Below are positions 1-7,440 of a stretch of 13,403 nucleotides of DNA, piece after piece. The translations under genes were made by a program, and so were the position numbers. The DNA is from Actinomycetota bacterium (lineage in GTDB: Bacteria; Actinomycetota; Actinomycetes; Streptosporangiales; Streptosporangiaceae). The stretch spans positions 1 to 13,403 of the forward strand of contig PLIQ01000226.1 in NCBI GenBank assembly GCA_003140115.1, in the 5' to 3' direction. The notes beneath the pieces were generated by a model that was not told where the DNA came from, searched no databases, and saw only the letters and a program-made list of their open reading frames with translations. The first letter of the stretch is position 1. Every line of letters starts with the position of its first letter.

Positions 1-408
1 CTTAATCATCAGGCAAGCACGGCGACAGCCTCCCGCCGCTGCCCGGCAGTTCCCGCACCGCAAGCCGCAGCCTCGCAAACCGGCCCAGATGACCTTGCCG
101 CCGAGTTGAACCCCCATGAGACCGAGTTGAACCCCCATGAGACAGTCCCCGCGGCTAGCCGCCAGAGCAGATCAGAAGCGGGGCTTTCCGCGCACGGGGC
201 CATAGCCCGCCGGCACAGCAACTGGTAAGGGCAGAGCTGGCGACCACGTCGCCTGCGATCCGCGGCGCTCAGCTAGCATCGCTGGCGGAGCCTGCGCGCG
301 CGCGTACCCGCCGTAGCTGCCAAGGCCCGCGCCGAGCAGCGCTGCTGACCACCCTATGAGGAGCAGGCGCCAGTGCCCTATGCCGCGTGCCGCCGCGCAT
401 GCACCGGC
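1..408. other. Intergenic stretch, no recognisable gene
   Basis: I see no convincing coding region here on either strand; short open frames exist but read as arginine/alanine-rich low-complexity products typical of unselected high-GC DNA. The stretch holds a 21-bp tandem duplication (101-142), a 12-bp palindrome GCGGCTAGCCGC at 151-162, an alternating GC tract around 293-304 and a 12-bp palindrome AGCAGCGCTGCT at 335-346. It lies downstream of the ClC gene, but I find no GC hairpin followed by a T run on the minus strand that would be a clear terminator for that operon. Confidence 0.5.
101..142. repeat. Perfect 21-bp tandem duplication (2 copies)
   Basis: Two identical 21-bp units, CCGAGTTGAACCCCCATGAG plus A, lie directly next to each other at 101-121 and 122-142. 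The unit length is a multiple of three. The flanks are unlike the unit, so this is a clean duplication and not part of a longer array. Function is unknown; a replication-slippage duplication or a doubled protein-binding site are both possible. Confidence 0.85.
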
Positions 409-2043
409 TCACGGTGAATCTCCGGCCCGGCGCGCCTGGCCGGGGGCACCGGGGTCTGGCGGGTGCTCTGCTCTGCTGTGGTGCCCGTCATCCGCTGCGG
501 CTGCTGGCGATGCTCCGTCGCCGGGTCGGCCTGCGCAGATCGGCTGCGGCGCGGGGGCTGGCCCCGCCCCTGGCTGCGCCGCCAGCAGGGCCGATCGCCA
601 TCCGGGCGGGCGCGAGGGCAGCCGGGCGGAGTAGATGGAGTAGCCGTCGACGTAGAAGGCGACGGCGGTGGCGGTCACGGTGGCGGCCAGCATCGGGACC
701 ATCAGCCCGAAGCCGCTGTGGGTGAGCTCGAGGACCAGGGCGAGGGCGGTGATGGGTGCCTGCATCGCCGCGCCGACCATGGCAGCCGCGCCGATCATGG
801 CGAACGCGCCAGCTGGCGAGCCGGGCCAGGCCAGGCTCCACGCTATCCCAAAGGCCCCGCCGAGGACAGCGCCAGTGCTCAGGGTCGGGGTGAACAGGCC
901 GCCGGACGCCCCGCTGCCCAGGCACAGCACGGTGACCAGGGGCTTGAGGGCGGACAGGGCGAGCAGGAGCCCCAGGGCGCCCACGCCGGTGAACGCGTCG
1001 CTAGCCATGTCCTTGCCGTTCCCGAAGAGCTCGGGGTACCAGATGCCGATCACCCCGAGGATGCCGAAGGCCAGCACGGGGGCGAACAGCGCCGTGAGCC
1101 CGGTGGCCCGGTGGTGCGACACCCAGCCGATGAGGCGGATGTACCCAGCGGAGATCAGCCCGAGGACGGGACCGGCGAGCAGCGCCCAGACCATGAGAGA
1201 GCCGCTGAAGGGGTACTGGGGAATATTGAGGTAGGTGGCGTGCGCGGGCAGGTAGATCCACGCGGTCAGGGTCGCGATCCCTGAACAGGCCAGGGCGGGG
1301 AGCATGATCGGCAAGGCGATGGTGCCGCAGAGGATCTCGGCGGTGAACAGCGCGCCGCCGAGCGGGACGTTATAGACGGCGGCGAGCCCGGCCCCGCCGC
1401 CGCAGGCGACCAGGAGGCGTTTCTGCTGCGTGGACAGTCCCGCCCAGCTGGCCAGGGCGCTCGCGGACGCGCCGCCGAGGAGCTTGGGGGCGGCTTCGCG
1501 GCCGAGGGAGGCGCCCATCCCGATGACGACTTCGGAGATCAGGGAGGTGCCCAGGCAGCGCCGGAAGGACAGCTGTCCGTCGCCGTCCCAGATGACGTCG
1601 TCGATCTCGGAATGCTCGCCTTTGGTGTAGCGGCGCAGCAGGTACCAGGCCACTCCGCCGAACGCGCCTGCGATGAGCAGGGAGCTGACCCGCCGCAGCG
1701 GCGCAGCGTGCTCGATGGCTGCCTGCAGGCTGCCGGAGTGGTAACCGAACGCCAGGTACTGGACGTTGAACAGCAGCGCCATCATCAGGTCCCCGAGCAG
1801 GCCGGTGGCCACGCCAGTCAAGGCCACCATCGCCCAGAACCTCGGGTTGTGAGCCGCTTCCCAGTCGGTGGCGATGTTCGGCTGTTCTATCGCGCCGCGC
1901 CCTGACGGCAGCCGCCGCCTGACCAGCGGCTGCGGAGTCCGCAGCCGCTCGCTCTCCCGTCCGCGCCAGGTGGCGGCCGCTTCCGCGGGCCAGCGGAGCC
2001 ACGCGCCTCCCAGGCGTCCCCTGCGGCCCTGGTGGTCACTCAT
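409..2043 (-). CDS. ClC-family chloride/anion channel or antiporter
   Basis: A 544-residue polytopic inner-membrane protein of the ClC family, which moves chloride or other anions, often against protons. The core is clear: a GREAAP motif at residues 181-186 carries the gating glutamate (E183, equivalent to E148 of E. coli ClC-ec1). GGLFTP at 381-386 is the third selectivity motif, and Y471 in SIYSARL matches the anion-coordinating Y445. The usual first motif GSGIP is replaced by GEHSEID (142-148). By eye the inner proton glutamate (E203) is isoleucine 237, which may mean channel-like or altered transport. The last 65 residues or so are a proline/alanine-rich tail without recognisable CBS domains. 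I chose the ATG at 2043 because it lies 2 bp after the TAG of the preceding gene. An in-frame ATG at 2124 would overlap that gene by about 80 bp and adds only an arginine-rich leader. The ribosome site is weak, so translation may be coupled to the upstream gene. It is the last gene of the sulfur-type operon; an anion exit role is inference. Confidence 0.88.
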   Translation of the reverse strand: MSDHQGRRGRLGGAWLRWPAEAAATWRGRESERLRTPQPLVRRRLPSGRGAIEQPNIATDWEAAHNPRFWAMVALTGVATGLLGDLMMALLFNVQYLAFGYHSGSLQAAIEHAAPLRRVSSLLIAGAFGGVAWYLLRRYTKGEHSEIDDVIWDGDGQLSFRRCLGTSLISEVVIGMGASLGREAAPKLLGGASASALASWAGLSTQQKRLLVACGGGAGLAAVYNVPLGGALFTAEILCGTIALPIMLPALACSGIATLTAWIYLPAHATYLNIPQYPFSGSLMVWALLAGPVLGLISAGYIRLIGWVSHHRATGLTALFAPVLAFGILGVIGIWYPELFGNGKDMASDAFTGVGALGLLLALSALKPLVTVLCLGSGASGGLFTPTLSTGAVLGGAFGIAWSLAWPGSPAGAFAMIGAAAMVGAAMQAPITALALVLELTHSGFGLMVPMLAATVTATAVAFYVDGYSIYSARLPSRPPGWRSALLAAQPGAGPAPAPQPICAGRPGDGASPAAAADDGHHSRAEHPPDPGAPGQARRAGDSP

Positions 2044-2045
2044 GG

Positions 2046-2915
2046 CTATATCCCAGCCACGTCGGCGCGGATGGCTGAATCGCGCAGGAACCGGCCGGTG
2101 CGGGCGGCGCGTGCGGTCCACCATCGGCTCGCGGGATCGCCGGCGGCCCGGGCGGCGTGCCGCCGTTCCCAGCGCCCGGTCTCCTGGCCGAGCCAGGTCA
2201 GGATCGCGGCCGGGTCCTGCTCGAGCATGGCCCGCAGGGTGTAGCGGCGCTCACCGATCCGGTGGCCGACCCCGGCCGCGCCGGCGCCGGCCGCCAGGCG
2301 GTGACGGGTCAGGATGATCCCGCTGCGCACGGGCGTGGTCAGCGCGGCGACGAGGCCGCGAAGCGAGCCGTCCGGTCCGGTCGCCGGAGGTGCTGCCCGC
2401 AGGGCAAGCGGCAGCTGCGCCGGGGATGGCTGCGCGTGGTACTCGGCGGTGAGGGCGTGCCGGGCCAGCACCGCCCAGCCGGCGAGGGCGGGTGCCTGCA
2501 GGCCGGTGACGGCGTCGAGGTAGCCGGGCAGCCAGGGCCACAGGTGTTCCCAGAACAGGGCCGCCTGGGACCGGGCCAGCGCCGCGGCGGCGGCCGGGCG
2601 GCGGGTGCCGGCGGCCGCCTCGCCGAGGCTGGCGTACAGGCTGAGCAGGCCGGCCAGGTGGTCCGGCTCGGCGGGCGGGATGAGCCCGATGGCCCGCCAG
2701 AACCCGGCCACCCGGTCGGTACCCTCCCCGCCGAGCGCGCCGTCGGGTCCCAGGTACACCGACGCGAACGGCGGGCAGTTCAGCACGAACACATCGGTGT
2801 GCTCGGCCGCGCTGGCCGCGCCGAGCCCGAGCACGGCCGCGGCGGTGCGGGCGTCCGCGGGGTTGTCGGCGACGGCACCCAGCGCGCGCAGGAGTTCCCA
2901 CCGGCCGGCCGTCAC
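2046..2915 (-). CDS. TorD/DmsD-family molybdoenzyme maturation chaperone
   Basis: A 289-residue, mainly helical cytoplasmic protein of the TorD/NarJ-like chaperone family, which holds the apo-molybdoenzyme while the Mo cofactor is inserted. The family layout is visible: an N-terminal helical part, then HTDVFVLNCPPFASVYLGPD and GEGTDRVAGFWRAIGL (the region where family members have the Y-x-S-x-Y and short helix signature), then a central WEHLWPWLPGYLDAV segment matching the usual E-H-L-x-W-L-P motif. It is longer than typical 200-residue members, with an extra C-terminal part rich in Arg and Ala. The GTG start at 2915 overlaps the TGA of the molybdoenzyme gene in a 4-bp GTGA, and a GGAG lies 8 nt upstream, so translational coupling is likely. 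Its direct partner is the 993-residue Mo subunit immediately upstream. The family is assigned with good confidence; the partner is inferred from position. Confidence 0.8.
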   Translation of the reverse strand: MTAGRWELLRALGAVADNPADARTAAAVLGLGAASAAEHTDVFVLNCPPFASVYLGPDGALGGEGTDRVAGFWRAIGLIPPAEPDHLAGLLSLYASLGEAAAGTRRPAAAAALARSQAALFWEHLWPWLPGYLDAVTGLQAPALAGWAVLARHALTAEYHAQPSPAQLPLALRAAPPATGPDGSLRGLVAALTTPVRSGIILTRHRLAAGAGAAGVGHRIGERRYTLRAMLEQDPAAILTWLGQETGRWERRHAARAAGDPASRWWTARAARTGRFLRDSAIRADVAGI

Positions 2916-5893
2916 GTGGCCGGCTCCGCGGGGCCGGGCCCGGGCAGCGCGGACGCGGCCGGGGTCGGCTTGAGCGGCCGCATCAGCCATCGCGGGCGGC
3001 GGCTGCCGTCGGGCGAGACGTGGCCGGCCGGGCGGGTCTGCGCCATCCACTGCCGGTAGACCTCGCGGGCCTTGCCGGTGTCGACCGCGATGTCGCCGTG
3101 GGCATCGCCGGGGCGCGCCGGGCGGACGCGGACGGCTTGATGCCAGCAGTGCATGCCGGAGATGGGGTCGGGGTGGACACCGAAGGTGAGGTTCTGGTGG
3201 ACGCCGGTGTCGGACCACCAGATCCGGGCCGTGTCCGGGTCGCCGGACCGGTACGGCTTGACCCGGCCGGCGGTGCGCATGGCCCAGCCGTCGTCGCCGT
3301 GGCGCAGGTCGACGGTGGCCATCATCCCGCCGGCGCTTACCTGGCTGTGCCCGGTGAGCTTCCACCGGCCCATGTGGTGGGAGCAGGCGACCACCCCGGG
3401 CCGGATGCCCTCGGTGATCCACGCCTTGGCCACCAGGTATCCGATGTCGGCCTCCACCCGGATCAGGTCCCCGGTCCGGGCGATGCCGAGCCGGGCGGCG
3501 TCGCAGGGGTGGATCCAGACCGGGTTGGTGTGCGACAGCTCGTCCAGCCATTTGCTGTTCGCGGAGCGGGTGTGGATCTGGGTGGGCAGCCGGAACGTGG
3601 ACAGCAGCACCATCTGATCGGAAGCCAGCGCGGAGGGGTGGACGTGGCTCTTGATGTAGCCGGGCAGGGCATGTTCGGGCCAGCCCCAGTCCGCCAGTGT
3701 GGAGGACCAGAATTCGAGCCGGCCCGAGGGCGTGGGGAATCCCCGCCGGACGCTCCCGTCCACCAGTACGCCGGCCTGGCGGCGTCCCTGGCGGTCCGGG
3801 TCGGGTGCTGCCATCGGGACGATGTTGGTACTGGCCGGGGCGTCCGCGGCGGTGTAAACCTGCCCGGCCGGCCCGATAGCCACGTCGCGCAGTTCGGTAT
3901 CCGGTACCTCGCGTTCGTGCAGGGCGCCCTGGCCGGCGGCGATCTCGAAGGCACCGTAGCGGCGCATCCACGCCAGCGGAGACAGGCCCTCGGCGGCGGC
4001 CCGCTCGGGCAGCCCGGGGACGGAGTTCTCGAACATCCACCCGTAGTACTCATCGACGGTCAGCTTCTCGCCCGGGTGGGCGCGGGACTCGTGATACTGG
4101 CGGATGCCCATCGAGCCGTCCGGATCGATCCGCCAGGACAGCTCGGTCCACCACTCGTTCTCTTCCCACACTTCGCCGGGATTGACCTGCCGGGTGTCGG
4201 TGATGTCCTCACCGAGACGCTCACGGGCCGCGCGCAGGACCGGCTGCCGGAACCCGATCCACTGCCCGTCGTACTGCTCGTAGGAATGAGTGTCGTGCCG
4301 TTCGGAGCCGTGCCCCATCGGGAGCACGTAGTCGGCGAAGTACGCCGACTCGTTCCAGGTCGGGGTGAGCGCGACGTAGCAGCCGACCTTCTGCTCGTCG
4401 GTGAGGACTTCCATCCAGGACAGCCCGTCGGGGTTGGTCCAGACCGGGTTGTAGACGCGGGTGAAGTAGGTGTCGAGCCGCCCGCGGCCGTCCTTGAGGA
4501 AATGCGGGAGCAGGAAGCTCATCTCGTTCTGGGCCAGGGGGAACTCCAGCGGCCAGGACAGGTCCTGCCACACCCCGGGGTGCGGCGGGGTGTGGATGGG
4601 CCGCGGCACGAACTTGTTCCAGGCGTTCGGGAACGTGCCGCCCTCGGTGGCCACCGCGCCCAGCAGCGCGGAGATCAGGAACAAGGTCCGCGACACCTGC
4701 CAGCCGCCTAGGTTCCCGGCGGCCGCCGACCGCCATGAATGGCACGCGAACCGCGTCCCGGCGCCGGCCACGACCTCGGCCACCTCGGCGAGCACCGAGG
4801 CGTCGATCCCGGATTCGGCGGCGGCGTACTCGAAGGTGAACCCGGCGTACAGCTCGCTCAGGACGTCCTGGAACGCCTCGAACGTGGGCGGCAGGTCTGG
4901 GCGGCACCGGGTCAGGTACTGCTCCCAGTTCCACCAGCGGCGGACGAACCCGGCGTCGTACCGGCGGGTACGGATCAGGTAGGCGGCGACGGCCAGGTTC
5001 ATCGCCGCCTCGCTGCCCGGCTGCGGGGACAGCCAGTAGTCGGCGTGGGTGGCGGTATTCGACAACCGGGTGTCCAGCACGATGACCTTGGCGCCGTTCT
5101 CGCGGGCCTGGGTGATCCGCTGGGCGTGCGGGTTGAAGTAGTGCCCGGTCTCCAGGTGCGCGCTGATCAGGTAGATGACCTTCGCGTGGGCGTAGTCGGG
5201 GCTGGGCCGGTCGATGCCCATCCAGAACTGGAACCCGGTCCGGCCGCCGGAGGAGCACACGTTGGTGTGGGAGTTGTGGCCGTCGACGCCCCAGCTGGCC
5301 AGGACCCGCTCGGTGTAGCCGTCCTCCCCGGGGCGGCCCAGGTGCACCATGATCTCGTTGTGCCGTCCCTCGGCCAGCGCCTTGCGGATCCGCGCGGCGA
5401 TGGCATCCAGCGCGTCATCCCAGGTGATCCGCTCCCACCGGCCCTCTCCGCGCCGCCCCGCGCGCCGCATCGGGTACAGGACCCGGTCCGGGTCGGTGAC
5501 CTGGTTGATCGTCGCCGGGCCCTTGGCGCAGTTACGGCCCCGCGATCCCGGGTGCTCGGGGTTTCCCTCGAACTTGCGGACCTGGCGGGTCTCGCGGTCC
5601 ACGTAGGCGAGCAGACCGCACGCCGACTCGCAGTTGAAGCACGTCGTGGGCACCAGCATGTAGTGGTGCTCCTCCCGGGCCGGCCAGGCCCTTGAGGACA
5701 GCTCGACCCAGTCCTCCCAGCGTTCCCTGGGCGGGAACGCGCCCAGGTGGACGCGACTTGCGCCCTGGTAGAACGTCTCGCCGCGGGCCTCGACCGCGGC
5801 GCGTGCCGCCGAGACGCGCTCGCCCAGCGCAGCGAGGTCCGGGGCGGGCAGGTCCGGGGTGCCGGGGCCGGTGGCATCTGCGGGACGGGGCAT
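2912..5893 (-). CDS. Molybdopterin oxidoreductase catalytic subunit (DMSO reductase/CISM superfamily)
   Basis: A 993-residue catalytic subunit that binds a bis-molybdopterin Mo cofactor and one [4Fe-4S] cluster. The cluster ligands are C85-x2-C88-x3-C92 and C122 (in GRNCAKG). The predicted Mo ligand is C213 in HTNVCSSGGRTG, so it belongs with the cysteine-ligated members (sulfite, polysulfide, thiosulfate, formate or Nap types) and not the Asp-ligated Nar type. The C-terminal molybdopterin-binding domain is seen from FPTPSGRLEFWSSTL onward, with HTNPVWIHPCDAARLGI. There is no twin-arginine signal at the N-terminus, which predicts a cytoplasmic active site as in SoeABC sulfite dehydrogenase. 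PsrA, PhsA and TtrA are normally exported. The ATG at 5893 has a near-perfect site, AAAGGAGATCAGATG, overlapping the TAA of the Fe-S/NrfD gene. The preceding CstB-like gene suggests a sulfur oxyanion substrate. Sulfite oxidation is my preferred guess; thiosulfate or polysulfide chemistry is not excluded. Confidence 0.92.
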   Translation of the reverse strand: MPRPADATGPGTPDLPAPDLAALGERVSAARAAVEARGETFYQGASRVHLGAFPPRERWEDWVELSSRAWPAREEHHYMLVPTTCFNCESACGLLAYVDRETRQVRKFEGNPEHPGSRGRNCAKGPATINQVTDPDRVLYPMRRAGRRGEGRWERITWDDALDAIAARIRKALAEGRHNEIMVHLGRPGEDGYTERVLASWGVDGHNSHTNVCSSGGRTGFQFWMGIDRPSPDYAHAKVIYLISAHLETGHYFNPHAQRITQARENGAKVIVLDTRLSNTATHADYWLSPQPGSEAAMNLAVAAYLIRTRRYDAGFVRRWWNWEQYLTRCRPDLPPTFEAFQDVLSELYAGFTFEYAAAESGIDASVLAEVAEVVAGAGTRFACHSWRSAAAGNLGGWQVSRTLFLISALLGAVATEGGTFPNAWNKFVPRPIHTPPHPGVWQDLSWPLEFPLAQNEMSFLLPHFLKDGRGRLDTYFTRVYNPVWTNPDGLSWMEVLTDEQKVGCYVALTPTWNESAYFADYVLPMGHGSERHDTHSYEQYDGQWIGFRQPVLRAARERLGEDITDTRQVNPGEVWEENEWWTELSWRIDPDGSMGIRQYHESRAHPGEKLTVDEYYGWMFENSVPGLPERAAAEGLSPLAWMRRYGAFEIAAGQGALHEREVPDTELRDVAIGPAGQVYTAADAPASTNIVPMAAPDPDRQGRRQAGVLVDGSVRRGFPTPSGRLEFWSSTLADWGWPEHALPGYIKSHVHPSALASDQMVLLSTFRLPTQIHTRSANSKWLDELSHTNPVWIHPCDAARLGIARTGDLIRVEADIGYLVAKAWITEGIRPGVVACSHHMGRWKLTGHSQVSAGGMMATVDLRHGDDGWAMRTAGRVKPYRSGDPDTARIWWSDTGVHQNLTFGVHPDPISGMHCWHQAVRVRPARPGDAHGDIAVDTGKAREVYRQWMAQTRPAGHVSPDGSRRPRWLMRPLKPTPAASALPGPGPAEPAT

Positions 5894-5903
5894 CTGATCT
5901 CCT

Positions 5904-7433
5904 TTAGGCCAGCGGGACGGACTGGCCGGCCTGCACGTAGGCGTGCTCGTGGGCCAGCAGGCCGAGCAGGGCGAACGGGACCGCGGCGGCGCCGATCCAC
6001 GGTGCGGCGATCGCGATCGCCACCGCGGCCAGGCCGGGCCAGAAGTACCGGGCGAACCGGCCCCGGGTCATCTCGGCGGCGGCCAGGTGCGCGTGCTCGG
6101 TGGGGTGGGTGATCGTGATCTCCCCGGCGACGAGCAGCACGTGCGCGGCCGCGGCCGCGGCGAGCAGCACCTCCGTCGCGGTCACGGCGGGCGCCGGGCC
6201 GAGCCAGAGCGCGAACGGCAAGATCCCGGCGGCGCCGGCCAGCACCGCCTGCACAGCCAGGTGCGGGGCCAGCAGCGGGCTCTGCCACAAGTCCCGGGCC
6301 CTGGCCTGGGCGAACAGGTACGCGGTGTAGCACGCGGTCGCCAGGGCCAGCGGGAGGACGAAGCCCGCGGCGACCTGCCGCAGGACCACCGACCCGGCCA
6401 GGGATCCGACCGCGTAGACGGCCAGGGCGGCGCCGTAGCCGCCGATGATGAACGACCCGCGTACCAGCCAGCTACGCCAGTGATGCCGGGTGAAGATCAG
6501 GTAGAACCGCCAAGGGTGACGCAAGTCCCAGATGAGCAGGACCCCGGTGAGCCCGAGGAACGCCAGCGCTATACCTGGCGCCGCCCACCGGGCCAGCGGG
6601 CTGCCCCAGGACAGACGCCCGGCCAGGATCAGGATCAGCGGGACCACCAGGCCGCCCGCTGCCAGGCCCTTGGTCCAGGTGTACAGGCTGACCCGCCATC
6701 CCCAGGGAGCGTGATGGCTGATGTCGTAGGACAGCAGGGCCTCGGCGCTGGAACTCGGCTGCCCCGGATGACCGCCAGGGACGCGACCAGGATCGTGCTC
6801 ACCGCCCTGGGTCGCCCACGCGTACAGGCCGCCGTCCGGGCGGCGGGCTGCCAGCGGGTCCAGGGTCGCCTGGTGCGCTCCCTTGTAGAACAGGCCGGGC
6901 CGGGTGCCTTTCTCCGGGCGGCGGACCGTGACCGGCTCCCGCTGGATGACCTGCGCGACCTTGGACTTCGGGTCGTTCAGATCCCCGACCAGGATCGCCT
7001 CGGTCGGGCACACCGTGACGCAGGCCGGTTCCAGGCCGACCTCGAGGCGGTGCGCGCACAGGTTGCACTTCTCGGCCGAGTTGTCCTCGGGGTTGATGAA
7101 GATCGCGTCGTACGGGCACGCCGCGATGCACGCCTTGCAGCCGATGCAGACCGACTTGTCGAAATCAACGATCCCGTCCGGCCGCCGGTACATCGCCTGC
7201 GTCGGGCACGCCGTCGTGCACGGCGCGTCCGCGCACTGGTTGCACCTGGTCACCTGGAAGGCCCGGCGGACCTGCGGGAAGATCCCGACCTCCACCGACT
7301 TCACGTAGGTGCGAGTCACCCCCAGCGGCACCTCGTTCTCGCTCTTGCACGCCGTCGTGCAGGCGTGACACCCGATGCACTTGTCCTGGTCGATGACCTT
7401 GACCCAGCGCTGCAGCAGGTCATCGACCGTCAT
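5904..7433 (-). CDS. Fused 4x[4Fe-4S] ferredoxin subunit and NrfD-type membrane subunit
   Basis: A 509-residue fusion of the electron-transfer (B) and membrane-anchor (C) subunits of a complex iron-sulfur molybdoenzyme. Residues 1-180 carry sixteen cysteines in four ferredoxin motifs: C19/22/25/29, C64/67/72/76, C96/99/102/106 and C123/126/138/142. After a Gly/Pro-rich linker (about 200-232), an NrfD/PsrC-like membrane domain starts at HHAPWGWRVSLYTWTKGLAA. It has roughly eight hydrophobic segments and the conserved-looking stretches DLRHPWRFYLIF and ITHPTEHAHLAAAEM. It should pass electrons from the Mo subunit to the quinone pool. I chose the ATG at 7433, which has GAGGAC just upstream. An ATG at 7448 (five residues longer) overlaps the upstream stop. 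A much longer in-frame extension to 7805 would lie inside the dioxygenase gene and is arginine/serine-rich, so I reject it. The gap to the next gene is 10 bp. Confidence 0.92.
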   Translation of the reverse strand: MTVDDLLQRWVKVIDQDKCIGCHACTTACKSENEVPLGVTRTYVKSVEVGIFPQVRRAFQVTRCNQCADAPCTTACPTQAMYRRPDGIVDFDKSVCIGCKACIAACPYDAIFINPEDNSAEKCNLCAHRLEVGLEPACVTVCPTEAILVGDLNDPKSKVAQVIQREPVTVRRPEKGTRPGLFYKGAHQATLDPLAARRPDGGLYAWATQGGEHDPGRVPGGHPGQPSSSAEALLSYDISHHAPWGWRVSLYTWTKGLAAGGLVVPLILILAGRLSWGSPLARWAAPGIALAFLGLTGVLLIWDLRHPWRFYLIFTRHHWRSWLVRGSFIIGGYGAALAVYAVGSLAGSVVLRQVAAGFVLPLALATACYTAYLFAQARARDLWQSPLLAPHLAVQAVLAGAAGILPFALWLGPAPAVTATEVLLAAAAAAHVLLVAGEITITHPTEHAHLAAAEMTRGRFARYFWPGLAAVAIAIAAPWIGAAAVPFALLGLLAHEHAYVQAGQSVPLA

Positions 7434-7440
7434 GCCGTCC

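Noticed and set aside
2044..2124. Upstream ATG at 2124 as the start of the ClC gene
   Set aside because: It would overlap the TorD-family gene by about 80 bp and adds only an arginine-rich stretch; the ATG at 2043, just after the stop, fits the operon packing.
3020..4711. Long plus-strand open frame of 563 codons antisense to the molybdoenzyme gene
   Set aside because: It lacks any family motif, is rich in Gly/Val/Asp/Arg as expected for the antisense of high-GC codons, and lies wholly inside a gene with clear cofactor motifs.
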